Part shown: positions 52,321 to 62,141 of the stretch, in pieces
How positions within the stretch are numbered: the stretch's first letter is position 1
Layout of the letters: each line of letters opens with the position of its first letter
Source of the DNA: Actinomadura chibensis NBRC 106107
GTDB taxonomy: Bacteria; Actinomycetota; Actinomycetes; Streptosporangiales; Streptosporangiaceae
Assembly: GCF_001552135.1 (NCBI RefSeq)
Contig: NZ_BCQP01000012.1
Location: 105,208 to 169,207 of the forward strand
DNA length: 64,000 nt
Reading direction: 5' to 3'
Notes under the pieces: generated by a model
The model's database searches: none
Told to the model about the DNA's origin: nothing
Seen by the model: only the letters and a program-made list of their open reading frames with translations
Translations under genes and position numbers: made by a program

Positions 52321-54356
52321 GACCGTCTCCCCGTGTGCTCCCCGTCGCCGCCAGTCCCCGTGCCGCCGCCCGCGCCGCCGCGCGGCGGGGCGCCGTGCAG
52401 CGCGGCGACGATGCTCTCCGCGCTGCGCATGCCGATCCCCGGGACCTCGGCGACCTGCTCGGGCGTCGCGTCCTTCAGCCGCTTCAGCGAGCCGAAGTGC
52501 TTCAGCAGCGCCGCGCGCCGCGCCGGGCCCAGACCCGGAACGTTATCGAGTTCGCTCACCGTCATGGACCGGGACCGCCGCTGCCGGTGGAAGGTGATGG
52601 CGAACCGGTGCGCCTCGTCCCGCACCCGCTGGACGAGGAACATGCCCTCGCTGTTGCGCGGCAGGATCACCGGGTCGGCGTCGCCGGGCAGCCAGATCTC
52701 CTCCAGCCGCTTGGCGATGCCGCAGACGGCGATGTCGTCGACGCCGAGCTCGTCCAGGGCGCGCTGCGCGGCGGCGACCTGCGGCGGACCGCCGTCGACG
52801 ATCACCAGGTTGGGCGGGTAGGCGAACTTGCGCGGCCTGCCGGTCTCCGGGTCGATCGGCTGGTGCGCGCCCTCTTGCGCCTCACTTTGGGGGGACGACC
52901 CCCCAAGCCCCCCGGCAAGATCCTCAGGTGGGTCACCGAGGTGGTCGAGCTCTCCCATCTTCTCGCTCTCGGCGAGGTAGCGCTTGAACCTGCGGGTGAT
53001 GACCTCGTGGATGGAGCGGACGTCGTCCTGCCCCTGGACGGCCTTGATCGTGAACCGGCGGTACTCGCTCTTGCGGGCGAGGCCGTCCTCGAACACGACC
53101 ATGGACGCGACCACGTCGCTGCCCTGGAGGTTGGACACGTCGTAGCACTCGATGCGCAGCGGCGCGTCGTCGAGTTCGAGGGCGTCCTGGATCTCCTGGA
53201 GGGCGCGGCTGCGGGTCGTCAGGTCGGACGCGCGGCGCGTCTTGTGCTGCTTGAGCGCCTCGTGCGCGTTGCGCGCCACCGTGTCCAGCAGGGCCTTCTT
53301 GTCGCCGCGCTGGGGGACGCGCAGCCGGACCGGCCCGCCGCGCTGCTCCTCCAGCAGCTCGGTCATCGCGCCCTCCTCCGGCGGCAGGGCCGGGACGAGC
53401 ACCTCCCGCGGCACCGATTCGCTCTCGCCGTAGATCTGGATGAGGAAGTTCTCGACGAGGTCGGCGGTGGTGACGTCCTCGACCTTGTCGACGACCCAGC
53501 CGCGCTGCCCGCGGATGCGCCCGCCGCGCACGTAGAAGACCTGGACGGCGGCCTCCAGCTCGTCCTCCGCGAAGGCGATCATGTCGCAGTCGGTGCGGTC
53601 GGGCAGGACGACGGCCTGCTTCTCCAGCGCCCGCTCCAGCGCGCGGACGTCGTCGCGGAGCCGGGCGGCCCGCTCGTACTCCTGCGACGCGGCCGCCTCG
53701 CGCATGTCGCGTTCGAGGCGCTTGATGAAGCGGGACGTGTTGCCCGCCATGAAGTCGCAGAAGTCCTCGGCGAGGAGGCGGTGCTCGTCCGGGGAGACGC
53801 GGCCGACGCAGGGCGCCGAGCACTTGCCGATGTAGCCGAGCAGGCAGGGGCGGTCGAGCTGGTGCTGCCGCTTGAACACGCCCGCGCTGCACGTCCGGAC
53901 CGGGAACACGCGCAGCAGCTGGTCGACCGTCTCGCGGATCGCCCACGCGTGGGAGTACGGCCCGAAATAGCGCACGCCCCTCCGCTTCGCGCCCCGCATC
54001 ACCATCACCCTCGGGAACTCCTCGTTCAGGGTGACGGCGAGGTAGGGATACGACTTGTCGTCCCGGTAACGGACGTTGAACCGCGGGTCGAACTCCTTGA
54101 TCCAGGAGTACTCCAGCTGGAGCGCCTCGACCTCGGTGGACACGACCGTCCAGTCGACGCGGGCGGCGGTCCGCACCATCGTCTGCGTGCGGGGATGCAG
54201 CGCGGAGAAGTCGGCGAAGTAGGAGTTGAGCCGCTGCCGCAGGCTCTTGGCCTTCCCCACGTAGATGACCCGGCCGTGCTCGTCGCGGAACCGGTACACC
54301 CCTGGGGACTCGGGGATGGAGCCGGGTGCGGGTCGATAGGTCGCCGGATCTGCCAC
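52317..54356 (-). CDS. uvrC: Excinuclease ABC subunit C, with an in-frame repeat insertion
   Basis: A 679-residue dual-incision nuclease of nucleotide excision repair. The N-terminal GIY-YIG domain is [31 protein letters not shown], with a UVR domain near residue 205. The RNase H-like domain starts at [26 protein letters not shown] and ends with [13 protein letters not shown]. The C-terminal helix-hairpin-helix pair is [19 protein letters not shown] and [13 protein letters not shown]. Between FKRYLAESE and [13 protein letters not shown] there is an extra stretch of about 35 residues ([11 protein letters not shown]) encoded by the G6/C6 palindromic repeat. The GTG at 54356 lies 7 nt after TAGGCT. 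Confidence 0.95.
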   Translation of the reverse strand: MADPATYRPAPGSIPESPGVYRFRDEHGRVIYVGKAKSLRQRLNSYFADFSALHPRTQTMVRTAARVDWTVVSTEVEALQLEYSWIKEFDPRFNVRYRDDKSYPYLAVTLNEEFPRVMVMRGAKRRGVRYFGPYSHAWAIRETVDQLLRVFPVRTCSAGVFKRQHQLDRPCLLGYIGKCSAPCVGRVSPDEHRLLAEDFCDFMAGNTSRFIKRLERDMREAAASQEYERAARLRDDVRALERALEKQAVVLPDRTDCDMIAFAEDELEAAVQVFYVRGGRIRGQRGWVVDKVEDVTTADLVENFLIQIYGESESVPREVLVPALPPEEGAMTELLEEQRGGPVRLRVPQRGDKKALLDTVARNAHEALKQHKTRRASDLTTRSRALQEIQDALELDDAPLRIECYDVSNLQGSDVVASMVVFEDGLARKSEYRRFTIKAVQGQDDVRSIHEVITRRFKRYLAESEKMGELDHLGDPPEDLAGGLGGSSPQSEAQEGAHQPIDPETGRPRKFAYPPNLVIVDGGPPQVAAAQRALDELGVDDIAVCGIAKRLEEIWLPGDADPVILPRNSEGMFLVQRVRDEAHRFAITFHRQRRSRSMTVSELDNVPGLGPARRAALLKHFGSLKRLKDATPEQVAEVPGIGMRSAESIVAALHGAPPRGGAGGGTGTGGDGEHTGRRS
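52886..52915 (-). repeat. G6/C6 palindromic repeat inside uvrC
   Basis: The coding strand reads CCGGGGGGCTTGGGGGGTCG then TCCCCCCAAA, differing at only a few positions from the intergenic copy at 49353-49384. It is read in frame as [10 protein letters not shown] and lies in a loop where typical UvrC proteins have no such segment. Confidence 0.75.
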
Positions 54357-54363
54357 GTTCAGA

Positions 54364-54369
54364 AGCCTA
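54364..54369 (-). promoter_or_regulatory. -10 box TAGGCT, leaderless promoter of uvrC
   Basis: TAGGCT on the minus strand lies 7 nt before the GTG at 54356. Confidence 0.5.
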
Positions 54370-54454
54370 GTAGCCGCCACCGACACACCGCGCCGGACGG
54401 CGGGCCGGACGGCGGGCCGGCGCCGCAGGGCCCGGCCGCCGTCGCCCGCGCCGC

Positions 54455-54955
54455 TCAGGCGAGCGTGATCTGCCCGCCCTCGACGGTGATGCGCTTCTCC
54501 TCCAGCGGCCTGTCCGCGGGCGGGTTCGCCACCGAACCGTCCGCGATCTTGAACTTGCTGCCGTGGCAGGGGCAGTTGATCGTGCCGCCCGACACCGAGC
54601 CGACGTCGCAGCCCCGGTGGGTGCACTTGGACGAGTACGCCTTGAACTGGCCCTGCGTGGGCTGGCAGACGACGACGTTCGCGTCCTTGAACACCTTGCC
54701 GCCGCCGACCGGGATATCGGCGGCCGACCCGAGCGCCGTGCCCCCGCCGCCCCCGCCGCCCCCGCCGCCCCCGTCCTGCGAGCCGCCGGAGCCGCCCGCG
54801 TCGTCGTCCCCCGACCCGCCGCACGCGGCGGCGAGCCCGGCGATCCCCGCGAGCCCCGCTCCGATGAGAAGCCCTCTGCGCGTGCCGCCCCCGGCCGGTG
54901 CGTCCCGCGGCGCCCGCACCGGCTCGCCAACCTGCGTCTCGGACTCCTGTGGCAT
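54455..54955 (-). CDS. Rieske 2Fe-2S lipoprotein 1
   Basis: A 166-residue exported Rieske protein. A Tat-like signal with [20 protein letters not shown] gives both twin arginines and a lipobox cysteine. It is followed by a low-complexity Gly/Ser/Asp linker with an 11-Gly run. The Rieske domain has [10 protein letters not shown] and CPCHGSKF, the two cluster-binding boxes. It acts as a one-electron carrier outside the membrane; the partner is unknown. The ATG at 54955 has GGGAGGA upstream. A close relative lies next to it at 55056. Confidence 0.9.
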   Translation of the reverse strand: MPQESETQVGEPVRAPRDAPAGGGTRRGLLIGAGLAGIAGLAAACGGSGDDDAGGSGGSQDGGGGGGGGGGGTALGSAADIPVGGGKVFKDANVVVCQPTQGQFKAYSSKCTHRGCDVGSVSGGTINCPCHGSKFKIADGSVANPPADRPLEEKRITVEGGQITLA

Positions 54956-55055
54956 TGCCGTCCTCCCGGTGACATCTCGGTTCCCGTCAGTCACCGTGAG
55001 AACGTACGCCCGAGGCGGATGGTTCAATACCGAACGACATCGGCGGGCGGGACGC

Positions 55056-55478
55056 TCAGACGACGACGATCCCGCCGCCCTTGACCTGCACCGGGTACTC
55101 GGTCAGCGCCCGGTCGGCCGGGCCGCGCCGCACCGCGCCATCCGCGATCTTGAACTCGCTGCCGTGGCAGGGGCATTTGATCAGCCCGTCGGAGACGCTC
55201 CCGACCGTGCAGCCCTGGTGCGTGCACACCGCCGTGAACGCCTTGAACGACCCGGGGGTCGGCTGCGTCACGACGACCTTCTCGGCCCCGTTGATCTTGC
55301 CGCCGCCGACCGGGACGTCCGCGACCTTGGCGACCTCCTTGCCCTTGAGGTCGGACGCGGACTTCTCCTTGTCACCGCCCCCGCACCCCGCGAGCACAGC
55401 CACCCCCAGGACCGCACCCCCGCACAACACGCCCCGCCGTCCGACTCCCCCGCCCCCGGACACCACTTCATCACTCAT
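55056..55478 (-). CDS. Rieske 2Fe-2S lipoprotein 2
   Basis: A 140-residue paralog of the adjacent Rieske protein. The signal is GRRGVLCGGAVLGVAVLAGC, with twin arginines and lipobox Cys. The Rieske boxes are CTHQGCTVGS and CPCHGSEF. Both proteins share DVPVGGGK and the FKAY/FKAF segment, so they arose by tandem duplication. The linker is short here and Lys/Glu-rich. It is read in the same direction as uvrC and uvrA, between the two repair genes. Confidence 0.9.
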   Translation of the reverse strand: MSDEVVSGGGGVGRRGVLCGGAVLGVAVLAGCGGGDKEKSASDLKGKEVAKVADVPVGGGKINGAEKVVVTQPTPGSFKAFTAVCTHQGCTVGSVSDGLIKCPCHGSEFKIADGAVRRGPADRALTEYPVQVKGGGIVVV

Positions 55479-55524
55479 CCCCCCATGATCCTGGACGGGA
55501 GCCGGTGGGCCGGTCGGGGGCGGG

Positions 55525-58362
<2,838 letters not shown>

Positions 58363-58529
58363 GGCGTTGTTCCGGTTCCTCTTCTGGCGCGACGGCGGGT
58401 GGAGACATGTCGGTCTCAAGGCTAGCCAGGGGGTACGACAGAATCCCCCGAGTGAGTAACAGCGCCGGTCCCCGGCGCATTTCACGATGCTCCCCGCCCG
58501 TCCCCGGAGGTCCGGGCGGCACTACCGCA

Positions 58530-58545
58530 CCGTACACGTGTTCGA
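58530..58545 (-). promoter_or_regulatory. LexA (SOS) box candidate upstream of uvrA
   Basis: The minus strand reads TCGAACACGTGTACGG, which fits the actinobacterial SOS consensus TCGAAC-N4-GTTCGA at all six left and four of six right positions. It lies 168 bp before the uvrA start in a 223-bp region with no gene. Confidence 0.45.
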
Positions 58546-58585
58546 ACGCTTCCCGCCACCGGAACACCGCTCCGGACGGCTCCGG

Positions 58586-59155
58586 TCAGCCGCCCCCGCG
58601 CGGGCGGAGGGCGTCGAGGACGCGGGCCAGGGTGCGGCGCCGCAGGTCGGCGGACCACCCGGCGGCCAGGGCGCCGTGGGCGGTGGCCGTGACCAGGGCC
58701 ATAACCTCGTCCAGGCGGGCGTCCCGGCGGACCGTGCCCGCCTCCTGGGCGGCGGCCAGGAGGGCGCCGAACGCCTGCGTGAGGGCCTCGATCTGCTCGC
58801 CGGGCTCGACGGCCGTGCCCTCCTCGGCGAGGGCGCCGACGACGGTCCCGATCTCGGCCGAGCTCTCCACCAGGTACGTGAAGTAGTCGAAGAAGGCGGT
58901 GGCGGGGTCGCCGTCGGCGATGAGGGCCTCCGCCCGGTCGACGAGGCGCCGCCGGAGCAGCTTCATGATCGCGGCGAGCAGGTCGCGCTTGGTCGGGAAG
59001 TGGCGGAAGACCGTCCCGACGGCGACGCCCGCGCGGGCCGCGACCTCCTCGGTGGACGCGGCGGCGCCGCGCTCGGCGAACACCTCCTCGGCGGCGGCGA
59101 GGATGCGGGCGCGGTTGCGGCGGGCGTCGGCGCGCATGGGCCTGCTCGGTGTCAT
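58586..59155 (-). CDS. TetR-family transcriptional regulator
   Basis: A 189-residue TetR protein. The HTH is ILAAAEEVFAERGAAASTEEVAARAGVAVGTVFRHFPTKRDLLAAIM, and the rest is the helical ligand domain (TetR_C_33-like in appearance). The ATG at 59155 is taken as start; an ATG at 59137 is possible and a TTG at 59173 lies inside the operator. It is divergent from a SnoaL-like gene, and two AAGATGAG-containing palindromes at 59172-59219 are the likely operators. Confidence 0.9.
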   Translation of the reverse strand: MTPSRPMRADARRNRARILAAAEEVFAERGAAASTEEVAARAGVAVGTVFRHFPTKRDLLAAIMKLLRRRLVDRAEALIADGDPATAFFDYFTYLVESSAEIGTVVGALAEEGTAVEPGEQIEALTQAFGALLAAAQEAGTVRRDARLDEVMALVTATAHGALAAGWSADLRRRTLARVLDALRPRGGG

Positions 59156-59171
59156 TCGTCCGTCCGTTGAC

Positions 59172-59219
59172 AAGATGAGTCGCGACTCATATTTTGCAAG
59201 ATGAGTCCTAGCTCATCTT
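59172..59219. promoter_or_regulatory. Twin palindromic operators AAGATGAG...CTCATCTT
   Basis: Site 1 is the perfect 16-bp palindrome ATGAGTCGCGACTCAT (59175-59190), extended to AAGATGAG on its left. Site 2 has 8-bp arms AAGATGAG (59198-59205) and CTCATCTT (59212-59219). The sites are 26 bp apart and fill the divergent promoter region between the TetR and SnoaL-like genes. Confidence 0.7.
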
Positions 59220-59240
59220 AGCCGCGGCCGGAGGTACGCC

Positions 59241-59666
59241 ATGTCCACGTCCACGTCCCCTTCCACGCCGGGTCCCCGGGAGCTGTTCGAGCGGTTCCAG
59301 CGCAACGCCCTCGACGGGCGGGCCGGGCTGGACGAGGAGATGCTCGCCGAGGACGTCGTGGTCGAGATGCCGTTCGCGCCCGGCGGGGCCGGGCGGCGCG
59401 CGGAAGGGGGCGCGGCCATCGCGGCCCGGCTGCGCGAAGGGCGCGCGGCGCTGCCCGTCGTGTTCGAGGAGTTCCGGGACGTGGTGATCCACGAGACCGC
59501 CGACCCGGAGGTGATCGTCGCGGAGTACGCGATCGTGGCGTCGGTCCCGGCCACGGGCAGGCGGGCGTCCGCGAACTTCGTCGCGGTGGTCCGGGCCAGG
59601 GGCGGGCGGATCGTCCACTGGCGCGAGTACCAGGACCACGCGGCGATCGCCGCGGCGGTGGCGTGA
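59241..59666 (+). CDS. SnoaL/NTF2-like protein
   Basis: A 141-residue protein of the NTF2-like (SnoaL) fold: LFERFQRNALDGRAGLDEEMLAEDVVVEMPFAPGG, then EEFRDVVIHETADPEVIVAEYAIVASVPATGRRASANFVAVVRARGGRIVHWREYQDH. Such proteins are small hydrolases, isomerases or binding proteins; no substrate can be given. The ATG has GGAGG 9 nt upstream. It is divergent from the TetR gene, which probably represses it through the twin palindromes. It is convergent with the MBL-fold gene, 1 bp apart. Confidence 0.87.
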   Translation: MSTSTSPSTPGPRELFERFQRNALDGRAGLDEEMLAEDVVVEMPFAPGGAGRRAEGGAAIAARLREGRAALPVVFEEFRDVVIHETADPEVIVAEYAIVASVPATGRRASANFVAVVRARGGRIVHWREYQDHAAIAAAVA

Positions 59667-59667
59667 G

Positions 59668-60459
59668 TCACTCGTCGTCGAGCGCGAAGGACAGGTAGCG
59701 CTCCGCGGAGCGGCGGACGGCCTCCTTCCCGTCGGTGTAGACGATCTTCCTCCACCAGGCGCCGTACACGCGGTCGAAGTCGTAGGGCTCCAGCAGCCGC
59801 AGGGCGCGGCGCACCGTGCGCGGGCGCTCGGGGATGAAGTTCGGGTAGGAGTACATGAAGCTCAGCCAGTCGCGGTCGTTGACCACCTGGAGGATGTCGC
59901 CGGAGAACACGGCGCGCCCGTCCCGCCAGTGCAGGACCTGCCCACCCTCGAAGTGGACGCCCGCGTTGATCAGCGTGAGGCCCTCGGCCAGCTCGTGGGT
60001 GTCGCCCTCCCAGTAGACGACCGCGTCGTCGGGACGGGCCACCCACCGCCGGTCGGCGGCGTGGATGTAGACGGGCGCGTCGAATGCGTGCGCCCACTCG
60101 ATCATGCTGCCGTAGAAGTGCGGGTGGCTGATCGCGATGGCGGAGACCCCGCCCAGCTCGTTCACCTGGCGGATCATGTCGTCGTCCAGGTGCGTGGTCA
60201 TGTCCCAGAGGACGTTGCCGGACGGCGCGCGCACCAGCAGGGCCCGCTGCCCGATGGCGGTGGGCGGCTCGACGCCGATCCCGACGACGTCCGGGCCCTC
60301 CTCGGCGATCCGGCCGCGGTGGTCGGCGCGCAGGGCCGCGAGGGTCGTCCAGCGCTGGCCGTCCCAGCCGACGTACTGGCGCTCGTCCTCGCAGATCGGG
60401 CAGTCCGGGCGGGCCTCGCCGTACTGGACGCCGCAGGTCACGCAGATGGGTAGCTCCAT
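59668..60459 (-). CDS. MBL-fold metallo-hydrolase with N-terminal zinc ribbon
   Basis: A 263-residue protein. The N-terminus carries CVTCGVQYGEARPDCPICEDERQYV, a four-Cys zinc ribbon. The metallo-beta-lactamase domain follows, with AISHPHFYGSMIEWAHAF (a variant of HxHxDH in which the usual Asp-His are replaced by Gly-Ser-Met), GLTLINAGVHFEGGQVLHW and AVFSGDILQVVND. The altered metal motif makes catalysis uncertain. The ATG at 60459 lies 7 nt after CAGAAT, and an ATG three codons upstream is possible. Confidence 0.85.
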   Translation of the reverse strand: MELPICVTCGVQYGEARPDCPICEDERQYVGWDGQRWTTLAALRADHRGRIAEEGPDVVGIGVEPPTAIGQRALLVRAPSGNVLWDMTTHLDDDMIRQVNELGGVSAIAISHPHFYGSMIEWAHAFDAPVYIHAADRRWVARPDDAVVYWEGDTHELAEGLTLINAGVHFEGGQVLHWRDGRAVFSGDILQVVNDRDWLSFMYSYPNFIPERPRTVRRALRLLEPYDFDRVYGAWWRKIVYTDGKEAVRRSAERYLSFALDDE

Positions 60460-60532
60460 GATCGCCATTCTGTGGCATCGGGCGCGGCCGGTGCGACAGG
60501 ATGGAGTCCCGTTCGCTGGAGATGGGGGCGTC

Positions 60533-61279
60533 ATGGCCTGGGAAGAAATGATCGATCGGCTGGATTCGGGCGCGGCGCGCATCGTCGCCACGCTGTCCGG
60601 ACTCGGCGACCAGGACATGCGGGCCCCGTCCGCGCTGCCCGGCTGGACCCGCGGCCACGTCGCCACGCACATCGCGCGCAACGCCGACTCGCTGTGGAAC
60701 CTGCTCGAATGGGCGCGGACGGGCGTCGAGGTCCCGCAGTACCCGAGCGTGGACGCCCGCAACGCCGACGTCGAGGCGGGCGCGGGACGCGACCGCGACG
60801 CGCTCGCCGAGGACGTCCGGGCGACGGCGGCGCGGCTGTCCGAGCAGGCCAGGACGCTGCCCGACGCCGCCTGGGACGCGGAGGTCAAGGCGATGACGGG
60901 GTACACGCACCCGGCCTGGTACGTCCTGTACCGGCGGTGGAACGAGGTGGAGGCCCACCACGTCGACCTCGCCGCCGGGTACGGGCCCGCCGACTGGCCC
61001 GAGCCGTACGTCCGGTGGGCGCTCGGCGCGACGCTCGCCGACATCGCGGCGCTGCCGCCGAAGCTGCGCGGCGAGCTGGAGGGGCACCGGATCACCGCGA
61101 CCGACTACGGCGAGTCCGCCGACCTCGGCCGCCCGCCGGGCGGGCCCGAGGCGTCCGGGTCGGGGCGGGCGGTGCTCGGCTGGCTGTCGGGCCGCTCGGA
61201 CGGCGCCGGGGTGAGCCTGCGCCCGGACGGCCCGCTGCCCGTCCCGCCGCCCTGGCCGCACGAGCCGTCCGGCTTCTGA
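60533..61279 (+). CDS. Mycothiol-dependent maleylpyruvate isomerase-family protein
   Basis: A 248-residue protein of the MDMPI/DinB-like family. The N-terminal four-helix bundle carries LPGWTRGHVATHIARNADSLWNLLEWARTG and the metal-ligand motif RRWNEVEAHHVDLAAGYG. A short C-terminal domain ends SLRPDGPLPVPPPWPHEP. Founding members use mycothiol to isomerise maleylpyruvate, but most relatives have no known substrate. It is a stand-alone plus-strand gene between MBL-fold and Crp/Fnr genes. Confidence 0.9.
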   Translation: MAWEEMIDRLDSGAARIVATLSGLGDQDMRAPSALPGWTRGHVATHIARNADSLWNLLEWARTGVEVPQYPSVDARNADVEAGAGRDRDALAEDVRATAARLSEQARTLPDAAWDAEVKAMTGYTHPAWYVLYRRWNEVEAHHVDLAAGYGPADWPEPYVRWALGATLADIAALPPKLRGELEGHRITATDYGESADLGRPPGGPEASGSGRAVLGWLSGRSDGAGVSLRPDGPLPVPPPWPHEPSGF

Positions 61280-61288
61280 CCGGCGCCG

Positions 61289-62008
61289 TCAGTCGGCGTC
61301 GTGGCCCGCGAGGCGGTGCAGGGCGTCCACCGAGCGGACGACGATCGAGCCGCGCGCCACGGTGAGCCCGCCGCGGACCGGCTCGGCGGCGAGGATCTGC
61401 GCGACCTTCCGGCGGCCCATCCCGGCCCAGCGGCCGAGGTCCTGCTGGGACAGCGGGACGCGGACCTCGACGCCGCCGTCCTCGGCGTCCGGTTTCGCCT
61501 CGGTCACCCCGTCCGGGCGCTCCTCCTTGACGGGCGCGCCGAAGCGGGCGACGAGGCGGAGCAGCCGTCCGGCGAGGCGGCGCTCCGGGGCGTCGGGGAA
61601 GTGCGCGAGGCGCAGCTCCTCGGAGTCGCGCAGCCGCTCGGCCAGCACGGCGGCGACGGCCCACACCGCGCCGGGATGCGCGTCGAGGACGCGGCGGAAC
61701 CGCGCGGCGGGCAGCACGAGCGCCTCCACCCGGGTGAGCGCCTCGGCGTTGGCGTGCCGGACGCCGCCGTCCGCGGCCTCGACCTCGCCGACCAGGTCGC
61801 CGGGGCCGAGGACGTCCAGGATCGCGGTCTCGCCGTCCCGGTCCGCCCAGACCTTGACCGCCCCGGCGCGCAGCACGAAGACCTGGGACGCGCGGGTGTG
61901 CTCGCGCATCAGGAACGCGCCCGGCCTGATCACGACCGGCGCGCCCGCGTCCCGCAGCGCCTCCCGCGCGCGCGGGGGCAGCGCGTCCCAGAAGGGGGTG
62001 GTGTCCAT
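61289..62008 (-). CDS. Crp/Fnr-family transcriptional regulator
   Basis: A 239-residue regulator. The cyclic-nucleotide-binding-like domain covers residues 5-120 (FLMREHTRASQVFVLRAGAVKVWADRDGETAILDVLGPGDLVGEVEAAD). A C-terminal HTH is at about 185-230 (RVPLSQQDLGRWAGMGRRKVAQILAAEPVRGGLTVARGSIVVRSVDAL). The pocket lacks the Arg-Ser pair of classic cAMP binding (here GEVEAAD), so cAMP is not assured as ligand. It is convergent with the mycothiol enzyme gene and may be co-transcribed with the TPR gene upstream. Confidence 0.9.
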   Translation of the reverse strand: MDTTPFWDALPPRAREALRDAGAPVVIRPGAFLMREHTRASQVFVLRAGAVKVWADRDGETAILDVLGPGDLVGEVEAADGGVRHANAEALTRVEALVLPAARFRRVLDAHPGAVWAVAAVLAERLRDSEELRLAHFPDAPERRLAGRLLRLVARFGAPVKEERPDGVTEAKPDAEDGGVEVRVPLSQQDLGRWAGMGRRKVAQILAAEPVRGGLTVARGSIVVRSVDALHRLAGHDAD

Positions 62009-62115
62009 GTCGCCTCCTCCGCCGCGGGCGGGGGCGCGCTCCCGCAGATCCGTTCGATGATCTCGCGCCCCGTGCTCCAGTGAACGCGGCGCCGGGGCGG
62101 CCGACTACGTCTTTC

Positions 62116-62141
62116 GTCACATGTCGCGGTGTCACATGTCG
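62116..62141. repeat. 15-bp tandem duplication over the TPR gene stop
   Basis: GTCACATGTCG occurs at 62116-62126 and 62131-62141, a 15-bp period. On the minus strand each copy reads GACATGTGAC, so the last residues Asp-Met and the TGA stop are duplicated downstream of the real stop. The remaining 62009-62131 gap shows no gene. Confidence 0.6.

Noticed and set aside
54755..54790. Short tandem GCC/CCG repeat as a microsatellite or CRISPR-like array
   Set aside because: It simply encodes the poly-Gly linker of the Rieske protein; no spacers exist.
58363..58485. Longer N-terminus of UvrA in the open upstream frame
   Set aside because: The added residues are not found in UvrA proteins, and family homology starts at the GTG at 58362.
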